Shown here piece after piece: positions 40,791-50,421 of a DNA stretch of 64,000 nt (the first letter of the stretch is position 1; each line of letters begins with the position of its first letter). This DNA comes from Cutaneotrichosporon cavernicola. Lineage: Eukaryota; Basidiomycota; Tremellomycetes; Trichosporonales; Trichosporonaceae. The position numbers and the translations under genes were made by a program. The DNA is taken from positions 186,001 through 250,000 of the forward strand of contig NC_083397.1 of assembly GCF_030864355.1 (NCBI RefSeq), in the 5' to 3' direction. The notes beneath the pieces were generated by a model that saw only the letters and a list, made by a program, of their open reading frames with translations, did not search any database and was not told where the DNA came from.

Positions 40791-42619
40791 ATGCTCCTCT
40801 TCACCGCTGCTCTCCTCGTGGCTCCTGCTCTCGCCCTCCCACTGGAGAGTGCCTTTGCTCATGGGCGGTACATTGCCAGCTTGAACCTTGTAACGCGACA
40901 GCATGAGACCCGACAGCAGTTGACCGCGTCAATATGGGGTACCTGTGGAGCGGAATGCTCGGGCATCAGCGATACGCTACGGAACGACTGCGGCGTCGAA
41001 CTCCAGCAGCGATTCAGGCGCGACGTCGCGGTGTGCGAGGCGGCTTGTAAAGTGGGTCTCGCTGAAATCGGTCGTGTTAACAGCAGACCGATTACAAGGG
41101 CAAGCTGAGTCAATGCGACGCATGCCTCAAAGGGTTGACAAACGAGACCGACTCTACGCTGGCAGGACAGAGAGAAGTGGCGACATGGGAATCCTTCATG
41201 GCCAGCTTTTGCCCCACCAGCACCACGCCACCTGAAACGACCAACCCCGAGCCTCTATGCTCCCAATGCACTGCTCTCTACCCGCGTGTGATGACTGCGT
41301 GTAACACGAGCAACCCTGACACATGCCGAGGGTTATGTGGCGACCTGGACGCGATCAACTCCTGCGTCGAGTGCTACGGCGATGGGTATGACGAGTACAA
41401 GAGCTACGCCCGTGACGCCCAGTGGTACTGCACTACCGACGGCGGTAAGGGATGCTCGCGCATGATGGACGATGTGGGCAAATTGTGCGGAGACGACCAA
41501 ACTCACTGCAACGACATCTGTACCGTGAGTCAAATGTTTTGGGGTTGGCTGATCCTAGGGCGATAATTGGGCCGACATCAAGCAGTGTGAGGATGCTGTC
41601 CCGAACTCCGGTCTTACGGGGAGCCAGGGGCCGACGATTCTAGATGGAATCGGCTCCTTCAACACATTCTGTGCCAAGGTGCCACCCGAGGTGATCAAGA
41701 CGGGGTGTGCCAAGGAGTGTGATGCGATCCGTGGGACGTACGGCGACCTGTGTCGGGACAAGCAGGCGACCAAGTGTCAGGGAATGTGTAGTGTAAGTTT
41801 CATAGGCTTCTCAGTTGACCGTAGCCCGACAACCTCGGCTCGTTCGAGGCGTGCAACTCGTGCTCCCAGGGCGGGAACAGCACGTACACCGACGACACCA
41901 AGTCGAGCATCAGTGCCAGCTTGACCACGCTCACCGCGTGGTGCATCAAGGTGGAGACCAATCCCATCGACAACCCAGAGGTGATCAACACGATTCCGGA
42001 CCCGACGCCAGTTGAGACAGTCGAGATCGTGCCGGTTGACCCCAAGGATACAAAGGATCCAGGCACGCTCAAGAACCCCTTCACTAAGAGTGACTCGTCC
42101 AACTCGAGCACTGAGTCAAAGGGCATTCCGACGTGGGGCATCGGCGTTGCGGCCGGCGGAGGCGCGCTGCTCCTAGCTGGCGTTGTTGGCTCCATTATCG
42201 CGTGTAACTATCAGTGCGACCACGACCATCGTCGTCTCCGCCGCCGCCGCCGGAAGAACAAGAAGAAGGACGACGACGAGAAACCCCAGCAGCAGCAACC
42301 GCCGCCCCAGCAGGAGCCCCAGATCGTCGGGTACATGGTGCCGAGCGAGCGGCCGCCGAGTCAAGGTTACTTTGCCGGTCCCGCCAGTCCGCCAATGGGC
42401 ACCCCACTCTCCCCGCCTGTCAGCATGGCGCACACCCCCATCGGACCCGGTCCCATTAGCCCGCCTCAGAGCCCGCCGCCGATGAGCCCTCCCGGCTCCC
42501 CGCCGCCGATGGGATACGCTTATCCACAGCAGCAGTTCGGCCAGCAGCAGTACGGTCAGCAACAGTACGGTCAGCACTACCCGCCGTACCCGCCGCACCA
42601 GGGCGGCCAGCAGTACTAG
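40791..42619 (+). CDS. Cys-rich single-pass membrane protein 3
   Basis: Paralogue of the preceding gene, with four exons (40791 to about 41050, about 41086-41524, about 41565-41790 and about 41829-42619). It has a signal peptide (MLLFTAALLVAPALALP) and Cys modules with CxxC starts (QCDACLKGL; LCSQCTALY; SCVECYGDG; ACNSCSQGG) and CxxxC-type ends (CEAACK; CNDICT; KCQGMCS), each end lying at a phase-0 intron. The block TGCAKECDAI...LC...KCQGMCS aligns by eye with the matching block in both neighbours. GIPTWGIGVAAGGG, the transmembrane helix, and NYQCDHDHRRLRRRRRK follow, then a tail with IVGYMVPSERP and FGQQQYGQQQYG repeats, ending GGQQY. Compared with gene 2 it lacks the long Pro/Ser N-terminal region. 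Function unknown. Confidence 0.8.
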
Positions 42620-43127
42620 TCAAGGGCCACATGTGAGGAGGGGGCCTAGTAATAATCTCATTAATATTCCGGCTCCATAAGGGGTCATGCATGGACTATG
42701 CATGAGGTGATGGTGTCAGGGTTAGCCTGCACCTGCATTCCAACGGAGTCGAACAAGGTCTCGAGAGCCAAGGCTGCCAACTCCATCTGTCAGTCACTGG
42801 ATCCGCCACGGCATTGCAGGTCCTGCCAGCCTAATGGCGAGGTTCACCACCATCCAGGGCCCGCTGGATCTGTTCGGCGAGAGCACACGTCCTCAACGCT
42901 CTACCGCGCTTCGCGCGAGCGCGCAACCCGCCACCGTGCATGCTGGCGGTGACAACCCCCACCTCAAACCCAAGTAGCGCAGAGCCATATTCCGAGCCGC
43001 AGACGATGACCGGCGGTGTAGTCAACCGTCGTAGCAACCCGGCCCGTGACCAGGACACAATGCATCCCAACTCTAAGCTGTATCTCGACTGCGGTCAGCA
43101 CAGTCTCCGTCCCCGTCCCGCTCACCT
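42620..43127. other. intergenic, possible small minus-strand exons
   Basis: No secure gene. Minus-strand frames at about 43070-42831 (with VIVCGSEYGSALLGFEVGV) and 42806-42700 (MELAALALETLFDSVGM) look protein-like, but they could not be joined in phase by consensus splice sites. Confidence 0.3.
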
Positions 43128-43469
43128 CTAGTGGTTCTCCCCGTGCCCATGGCCGTGTCCATGGCCGTGCCCATGGCCGGCAGGTGCGACGCCGAGATCC
43201 GTACACGCCTGCTTGTAGAGAGCGACGACCTCGATGCGGATATCATCGCGCTTCTGGAGCTTGTTAGGGAACGCGATGACAGCCGTCTTGGTCGTCCCGT
43301 CTTCCAGGGTGTAGCTCCACGTGCCGGTGGTCTCATCAAGGGTCACCATGTCGGCGCGGGTCGCGGCGCGGTCCTGGAACGCCTGCACGATGTAGAGGTT
43401 GCCGTCGGCGTGGTCCTCGTTCATGTGGCTGACGGCGCGGTCGATCGCTTCAGCGGTGAGGAACGTCAT
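43128..43469 (-). CDS. DUF2470-like protein with His/Gly tail
   Basis: Small protein of 113 residues starting MTFLTAEAIDRAVSHMNEDH. The SHMNEDHADGNLYIVQAF element is the conserved opening of DUF2470, a domain otherwise found at the C-terminus of haem-degrading HugZ-type and pyridoxamine-oxidase-like proteins. Here it stands alone. The middle (TRADMVTLDETTGTWSYTLE) completes a beta-sheet. The C-terminus is a run of HG dipeptides (AGHGHGHGHGHGHGENH), a likely metal-binding tail. The frame is open upstream, but the ATG at 43469 is the first that keeps the domain edge. A GAGACGA heptamer tandem repeat lies upstream at 43551-43580. Confidence 0.75.
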   Translation of the reverse strand: MTFLTAEAIDRAVSHMNEDHADGNLYIVQAFQDRAATRADMVTLDETTGTWSYTLEDGTTKTAVIAFPNKLQKRDDIRIEVVALYKQACTDLGVAPAGHGHGHGHGHGHGENH

Positions 43470-43550
43470 GGCGAGGTGGAGGATGGGTGGGTGGTTGCAG
43501 GCGAGGGAAAGTGTTGGTGCGACTGTAAAGACCGATGTGAGGTGAGAGAA

Positions 43551-43580
43551 CGAGAGACGAGAGACGAGAGACGAGAGACG
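43551..43580. repeat. 7-bp tandem repeat GAGACGA
   Basis: About four copies of GAGACGA in the presumed promoter between the DUF2470 gene and the divergent amidohydrolase gene. Confidence 0.85.
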
Positions 43581-43791
43581 AGACGGAAGGCGACGCGCAA
43601 TGGCGTGCGTGCGTGGCCTGATGCCAAGAATCGGCTTTGGCCGAAACGCCTTTGTGCGTGGTTCCACCCAACCCTCTACGCCATCTAATCTGGACAGCCA
43701 GCACCTTCGGGCCCGGCTGTTGCGCATAAATCGGCCGGCAACGAAGCGATATTTGGTTGATTCTTCTAATCCCGGCATCCTCACAACCAAC

Positions 43792-44843
43792 ATGAAGCGC
43801 ATCGACACACACGTCCACATCATTCCCGTACGTTCCCCCTCGACATCGCTGATGGCAGCCGTCATACCGAGCCGCGATCGACAAGTACGGCGACCCATCG
43901 GGGTGGGTGATACCGGCGTGGTCGCTCGACGCTGCCCTCAACGCAGCCACCCAACTAGGGGTCGGCGTTTCGGTGATGAGCGTGACCTCTCCTGGCCCCT
44001 CTATTGCTGGGCCTGGGCCCCAAGGGCGTGTCCTAGCCCGCGCATGCAACGGCGAGAGCGTTGCGCTGGCCCGTCTGGCGCCCGGAAAGATTGCGCTCTT
44101 CGGTAGCCTGCCTGACTGGAACGACGTGGACGGCACCCTTACCGAGATCGACTACGTCATGCGTGATCTCTGCTGCCCCGGCGTCGTGGTCATGACGACG
44201 TACGGCGGCCTCCTCCTCGGTAACCCCAAGTTCAAACCTATCTGGGAGCGACTGGAACAGTACCAAGCCATTGTGTTCATCCACCCCGCCGCAGTGGACG
44301 TGATCCCCCGCCTGATTGCCGAGAAGCTGCCCCAGCCCATCGTCGACTATCCACAGGCCACTACCCGGACTGCGGCCGACCTCGTTCTCACGCGCACATT
44401 CACCAAAGACAGCAAGTTCAAGGTCATCCTCTCCCATGCTGGCGGTACCCTGCCCTGGCTCGCGGACCGCTTGGCCTCTGCCTCGCGAATCGCCAATCCA
44501 TCCATGAGCATGGCTGAATGGTGAGGTTTGCCTAGAAAGCGCTAACCCAAGCCTTGAGGCGATCCGCCACTTCTACTTTGACGTCGCGCTTAGCACGACC
44601 CCAACAGCACTGTATGGCCTGCTGCAGATCACTACCCCCGACAAGATTCTGTACGGAAGCGACTTTCCGTATGCGCCTCTTAACAGTGGTCTGAGGCAGA
44701 CGACGCGGCTGGACAAGCTGCTGAAGGGCGAGTTCCGGAGCCTCGGCGCGGTCAATAGCGAAAACGCCGAGAGGTTGTTTGGGGGTATTGACCGGGTTGT
44801 CGCGCGCCTGGGCGGTGGGAACAAGCCGAAGCCGAAGCTTTAG
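43792..44843 (+). CDS. amidohydrolase-family decarboxylase
   Basis: Member of the ACMSD / 6-methylsalicylate-decarboxylase-like branch of the amidohydrolase superfamily (metal-dependent non-oxidative decarboxylation of aromatic acids). The precise substrate is not known. Three exons: 43792-43827, about 43879-44520 and about 44553-44843. Exon 1 is only MKRIDTHVHIIP, with the HxH metal site, and joins to PSYRAAIDKYGDPSGWVIP. Other family marks are SLDAALNAATQLGVGVSV, FIHPAAVDVIP (metal/active-site His), ILSHAGGTLPWLADR (His) and KILYGSDFPY (Asp). About 320 residues, the normal family length. No signal peptide, so a cytosolic enzyme. The gene is divergent from the DUF2470 gene with about 320 nt between the start codons. 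Confidence 0.85.
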
Positions 44844-45377
44844 GGGGGTTAGGGGGTGAGTATGGATTAGTTTGGGCTTAGGGTCCGTACACGGTCCGAC
44901 GCGCCGCCGTAAGAGATGTTTGGTACCAATGCCCATGATTGCGCAATGTCCAAGTCGAAGATGGAGATTGACAAGGAAGCATGGTGCGGGTAAAGGGCCT
45001 GGCTCACTTCGCCAGAGTCCACTGCGTACATGTACATGCATACATCTTGGGTGAGGTACAGGGGAGAGGTCGGTAATTCGGCTTGCCATGCAACCACGGC
45101 CGAGGGAAGCGGCAAAGCCGAAGGTTTGACAGTCAACACGAAAGATCTCCACTCCATGTCGCTGTAACGCCGCGAGTCGCCTCTGCGTGGTGAGCGCGGC
45201 ATCACGGAGCGCGTCGTGGAGTGCCAGCAGTCGGTCCGCGGGGTCTAAAGCAGGCAACGCCGGTGCTGCAAAGTTGCGGCAAAGTGGAGGGAGTCGAGTA
45301 TGTGCTGCGCGAGGAAGTGTTGATGGGGGCGCGATCTGTCGTCAGCTCCCTGTTCGCGCTGCAGCTGCCAGCACTAC

Positions 45378-45929
45378 TCACCATGGTTGCTCATCCATCT
45401 TCTCATCCCTATCCCCCTCCTCCCCGTCCCCTTCCCCTTCGCCCTCGAGCTTTGTCCCCACACCCATAAGCTTGGCGCGCAAGACGCACCGTTCGCGGGT
45501 ATACTTTGTCCGCTCGCGCTCGAGCGCCGGCTTAACTTGAACTGCGACGGTATCGATCAACCCCCGCTGCTTGAGCGTCTTGAACAGGAACAGCCGCCGA
45601 TTATTGAGCGAAAAGTAGAACGGTGTTGCCTCCCCAACCTCCTTTTTGGCTCCCTTTCCCTTCCGTCCCCCACCCCCTTTCTTGCGCTTGCGCCCATCTT
45701 CTTCCTCCTCGGCATCGCTGTCCTCCCCAGCTGGGCGCTCAAAGTTCTCAATCACAGTGATGTAGGGAATGTCGGTCACCTTGGTTGTGCCGGCCACAAT
45801 CTCGTCCAACGTGTCCTGGATACGCTTGTTGCAGCCCGTGAAGACGGGACGCACACGCGCATGAGTAAAGTAGATTGTGTCGGGGTCCATATCGCGGAGG
45901 ACGCGGCCGGTCGCCGTCTTTCGCGACAT
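45378..45929 (-). CDS. conserved unknown protein, 183 aa
   Basis: Starts MSRKTATGRVLRDMDPDTIY and ends DEKMDEQPW. The two blocks YFTHARVRPVFTGCNKRIQD ... DIPYITVI and PFYFSLNNRRLFLFKTLKQ ... TVAVQVK look like a conserved fold (order: strand-rich N-half, Lys/Gly/Asp-rich disordered insert, then a SLNNRRL element). I recall this type of protein as an uncharacterised fungal family, but I cannot name a function. The DGRKRKKGGGGRKGKGAKK insert may be a nuclear localisation signal. A consensus donor (GTGAGT) overlaps the stop codon, so the 3' end could be spliced to further sequence at 45260-44870. Confidence 0.65.
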   Translation of the reverse strand: MSRKTATGRVLRDMDPDTIYFTHARVRPVFTGCNKRIQDTLDEIVAGTTKVTDIPYITVIENFERPAGEDSDAEEEEDGRKRKKGGGGRKGKGAKKEVGEATPFYFSLNNRRLFLFKTLKQRGLIDTVAVQVKPALERERTKYTRERCVLRAKLMGVGTKLEGEGEGDGEEGDRDEKMDEQPW

Positions 45930-46125
45930 TGTGGATTAGTGAAGGTGGTGTATGCAGAGTGAAGATGGAAGTTTTGGTTTGACATTGACCTTGGGTCACG
46001 TCATGATCAGGCACGGATCGCGGATCAACATTCGCCTGTAGGGTTAAATTGCAGCCGCCCAGATTCCACTCAAAGATACATGCGATTACCCATTCAAATA
46101 CTTGTACACAATCGAGAGGCGCACA

Positions 46126-48950
46126 TCACAAAGCCCGCCCCGTCTCCTCTGCAAGCTCCTCGCGTCCAGGCTTGGAGCTGTAGTACGGGTCGATGCGCGC
46201 CTCTTCAGCGCGCCGCTGCCGCTGCTCATTGAGCTGCTGGAGCAAAGCCCCCAAGCGCCCAGGCGACGCGTGTGGCATCGGACGCGTACCTGATGGCGTA
46301 CCGAATGGCGTACGGGAGCCTGGGGTGCCTGCACGTTCTGGTGTTGGGGTGGAGGTGGAGGTGGCGTCGCCCAGCGCGTCGACCTCGTCTCGCGTTTTCC
46401 ACGCCGGCGTAGGAAGCTGCTTCATGCGCGGCGGCGTGATCTGAATCGAGGCTGGGCTGTCTGTTGGAAGAGACGGCGGGGTATGGTGCACCGGCGTTAC
46501 CTGAATCGCAGACGGTGAGGGCGAGCGTGACGGCATGCTAAGTCCCAGAGATGGGGATAGCCGCGCACCAACCTTCTCGGGGGTCGGCCCACGTGTTGGA
46601 TGCCTCGATCCGATTTCGCTCTCTGGCAGTGCGGGCGAGTGGACGCGGCGTCCGTGGACTGCGCGGGTAATCCAGAAGCCTTCGTTCTCGTGCGTGTCGT
46701 CAGACGAGTCGAGCTCCTTCCACGGGTGTGCGTTCTTCCCCATGGGAGCTGGGGCGTCTGGTGTCGGTGAGGATACATATCCCCGCATGCCAAGGAATGC
46801 TGCACCAGGTGCGGCCAGCGCACGCAGCGAACCTGAGTGCGATCCCTCAGCGGCAGGGACAGTCAGGTGGTCCTTCTCCTCTGAAGAGTAGGCCTGGTAC
46901 AGCGGGGATGGGATGAACGAGCCATTTGGTGGCTGCGTCTCATCACTGCCTCCAGAACGCCTGCGCCCAACCCACTCGCGGCCGCCCGAGTGCCATAGCA
47001 CAACGAGGAGGCCGACCAGCGCGACTACTGCGTACACGCCCAGCAGGAGGCCGTATACGAGCTGCTGGGCGCGCAGCGCGTCCTCGAAGTGCTTGACGAG
47101 CTTGCCAACGGCTCCAGAGTCTGGGTCCTTCCCACCCACCGCCGCGGCAGTGACTGGTCCCGCGAGCTCGGCCGTGCTCTCGGGCGAGAGCTGGAGCACG
47201 TCGGCCGGGATGGTAGGCAGGTCAATGTGCGCGTGCTCGCGCACCCATGTGAGTGCCTTTTCCAGCGAGTCGATCTTGGAGCCAAGGATGCAGTACACGA
47301 ACCCGTTGATTGGACGGAACAGGGGCGTACCGTCGAATGCCGTCTTGATTACTTAAGGTCAGTGCCGCAGGGGGGAATGCACTCACGGTGCTCGACATCG
47401 TCGTAGAACTCGACGAGGGTCGCGTTGAGATTGGTGGCCGTGCCGTTAACCCAGTGGCCGAACATGTCTTCGTTGATGCTGGTCTCAATTTTGGCGAGGG
47501 CGTTGTTCATGTCTTCGGCATAGGAGGAGGAAGCGTTCGCCAGGAGGCCATTAAGACGCGCTGAGAGGCCCGACGTTGTGGCCCCGATTGACTCGGTCGC
47601 TCGCGCCTGCGCGGCAGCCTTGAGGGAGTGAAGAGCAGCGATCTGGGCCTGGATGGCGATGAGGCCGACGACGCTCATGATGAGCAGTGTAAGACAGGTT
47701 GGGTGGGACAGGTAACTGAGTAGCCAGCGGACGTTGTTGCGGGTGCGGGGCTTGAGGCGAGCCTTGTTCATCAACGGCACGGCGTAACGCTCGATTAGCG
47801 GCGCGTCGACAACAGCAACCGTCGTCCAAGGGTTGGGCGTCTGGTGACGCCACTCCGCCTCGACGGCCGCGACCGTGTCCTTGAGAGCACGCCACCGCTG
47901 CCACTGGTAGAATGCCAGCACGCCCCATCCCAGAAGTAAAGCGAGGACCATAAGCCCAATAGCGATGCCACCGAGCTTGTGCAGCGCGGCCGCCGTGTCG
48001 TCGATGAACCCCATGTCGAGGTCGCCACACAGCTCGTCCCGTAGCCCGCCGTCCTGGCTCAGCGTCTGCAGGGTAGGTACAGGAAACGTGGACGCGTTGA
48101 GACGACCTGCGATCTCAAGGCGCGTCTCGTTGATCTCCGCTTTGAGCACTTCAAATGGTGTGTTGATCAGAGCGTTCATCTTGTCCCGCAGCTCGTTCAT
48201 CGTCGGCAAACTGTCGTTTAGACGGAGCAGGCTGTCCTCGAAACCGGTAGGAATCGTAACATTAGCCAGGAAGTTGAGGGAGGGAATGTCGATGCTTGGA
48301 ACCGAGAGGTCTACGCTAACGAGTGAGGTGACGCGCTGTTGTCAGCTTGTTGGCCAAGGTTAGAGCTTACGTTGATCCCGCTAACAGCGCTCTGGATGAT
48401 GTTGTTCATCTTGCCAATGTCGTCCTGGATGCTTGAGCGGATCGAGTTGAGGCTGCTTGTAACACTATCCGAGATCTGCGTCAGCTTCATCACTACGACA
48501 GCTTACAGTCTGCACGGCGCTGATGAGAAGCTCAAGTGATCCCTGTACGACGAGCTGGATCGTACATAGAAGGAGGGAGCGGTAGGTGTCGACGATAAAG
48601 TTGAGCACGACCTCGATGACCGTGATACAGTCCATGAGCGCCTTCCCGACGGCCAGGACGGTGGCTCGGGAAGCGCGCAGTACCTCTGCGTTCGTCTGCA
48701 TCGCGAGGTAGCGCGGGAGGGCCTGCAGCGTGCCTGCTCCAGCGGCGACTTGGGCGCATGCGTCAAGAACAGAGCTCTTGAGCTGAGCTGCGAGCTCGTT
48801 CGTCGACTTGCGAGTGGCTGCAACGCTTGCGATGGTAAAGATGAGGGGGAGGAAACCTGGGTTGAACGCTGTGAGCCACAGGCGAGGCGCCAGTCCCAAG
48901 AAGGGCTTGAGTTCGTCACGCTCTCCCTCGTCGTCGGTGTGTGGTGGCAT
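46126..48950 (-). CDS. PRM1: plasma membrane fusion protein Prm1
   Basis: Multi-pass plasma-membrane protein needed in other fungi for membrane merger during mating-cell fusion. Five exons: 48950 to about 48510, about 48485-48372, a short one near 48325, then to about 47386, then about 47350-46126. Four to five membrane segments are seen: FNPGFLPLIFTIASVAA; a segment near VVLNFIVDTYRSLLLCTIQL; GIAIGLMVLALLLGWGVLAF; CLTLLIMSVVGLIAIQAQIA; and QLVYGLLLGVYAVVALVGLL. Between them are long extracellular loops with many N-x-S/T sites and amphipathic helices (SDSVTSSLNSIRSSIQDDIG). The C-terminal 230 residues are a Ser/Pro-rich cytosolic tail. An upstream ATG at 49100 would add a further hydrophobic stretch; I chose 48950 (MPPHTDDEGERDELKPFLG) because it matches a short cytosolic start. 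Confidence 0.85.
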
Positions 48951-49462
48951 AGTGGGTAAGTGAATGCGGAAGTTGAAGTAGACGTAGGTGTGAGTGTAGG
49001 TGAAGGTGAACAAGTGGCAAAGGATCAAGGTGAGACCAAGGCCGAACGAGCGCAATGTAGGCGCCGATGTGATGGGAGTCAGTTCGTGAGTCGTGGTCAT
49101 CTCGCGCTCTTCTTAATGCGGGGTCGCGATATGCACAACGAGGCTGTGTGGAAAAACCGCCCTTGAACATCACGTTGCATTGTACTTGATGCAGCTGACA
49201 ATGGCGAGAACGAGTGATGGAGTGATGAGCGTTGCAATGTTGCATTGTGCTATCTGGACGTTGCGAGGACCACCTCCACCTCCACCTCCAATCCTCCGGT
49301 GCCACACCTCGTGCCTGTAAATTCCCCGGTTTTGCCACGTGGCATTTGTGAGGTCCGACGCGCGTTCATGACCTAAGCACTGTAGCGCTGACGACGGTTC
49401 CGAGTCGTCACTGCGTTGTTGGCTGTCATCAACAGAACAGATCAACAACATCCTTCACCGCC
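48951..49462. promoter_or_regulatory. divergent promoter PRM1 / PRE7
   Basis: About 510 nt between the two start codons. It holds TTTGCCAC at 49331-49338 (8 of 9 bases of the reverse complement of the yeast proteasome element GGTGGCAAA) fused into the perfect 12-bp palindrome TGCCACGTGGCA at 49333-49344, which contains an E-box CACGTG. A CCACCT repeat lies at 49270-49290. Confidence 0.45.
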
Positions 49463-50339
49463 ATGGCCCTCTTTGCAACACACGCCGCAGCGGCTCCAGT
49501 CGCCGCCCCCATTGAACAGTGCGTGATCCCCGCGCGATGGAGCTAATGCCCAGCCGCTTCAGCCCTTATGACGACAATGGTGGCTCGATCCTCGCGATTG
49601 CCGGTGCCGACTTCTCTGTGATTGCGGGCGACACGCGCCAGACCCAGGGATACTCGATCCAGACACGTTACGCCCAGAAGGTGTTCCAGCTGTACGCTTC
49701 ATGTATGGTGAAGAAGCTGACAGCAGTACCGACACAGCAGTGCTGGCGGTCAACGGGTTCGCGGCGGATGGCAACAACTTTGTCAAGCGCGTCAAGCAGA
49801 AGCTCGAATGGTACGAGGCAGCCCACCACAAGCAGATGGGGATCAAGAGCATTGCTCGCATGATCCAGACGATGCTGTACGGCAAGCGCTTCTTCCCTTA
49901 CTACGTGTACAACATTCTGGGCGGTATCGAGGAGGACGGGACGGGCGCCGTCTACTCGTTCGACCCGGTCGGCAGCTACGAGCGCGAGGCGTGTCGCGCG
50001 GCCGGCGCGGCGCAGTCGCTCATCCAGCCGTTCCTCGACAACCAGATCTACTTTAAGAACATGACCTTCCCCCCGGGCGAGAAGCCCATTCCCGGTAACC
50101 TCCCCCTGTCGACTGTGCTCGGCCTCGTTATCGACAGCTTCACGAGTGCGACCGAACGCCACATTGAAGTCGGCGACGGGCTCGAGATGTACGTCGTCAT
50201 GAAGAAGGGACGGACGACCGACGACCTCCTCACCAAGGGCGTGCTGCCAGAGGGCGTAACTGTCCAGGAGGTCCCGCCTCTTGGCGAGGGCGGCGGTGAA
50301 CGCACATTTAAGATCTACCGCAACCTCAAGCGCGACTAG
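49463..50339 (+). CDS. PRE7: 20S proteasome subunit beta-6 (Pre7)
   Basis: Structural (non-catalytic) beta subunit of the 20S proteasome core. Three exons: 49463 to about 49519, about 49552-49695 and about 49730-50339. Spliced, the protein begins MALFATHAAAAPVAAPIEHR and continues FSPYDDNGGSILAIAGADFS, AGDTRQTQGYSIQTRY, LAVNGFAADGNNFVKRVKQK, LYGKRFFPYYVYNILGG and GAVYSFDPVGSYEREACRA, which matches Pre7/PSMB1 throughout. It ends with the basic KIYRNLKRD. About 265 residues, including a short propeptide-like start. The first intron falls inside the PIEH|RF sequence. Confidence 0.95.
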
Positions 50340-50421
50340 GTAGTTGACAGGCCGGTGGGCATAGAAGGTACAGAGAGCAGTACAGAGAGCAGCATGCATG
50401 TAACGATACCTCCACTACAAA

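Noticed and set aside
49668..50399. 243-codon minus-strand frame opposite PRE7
   Set aside because: The plus strand encodes an unmistakable proteasome subunit; the antisense frame is an effect of GC-rich codon use.
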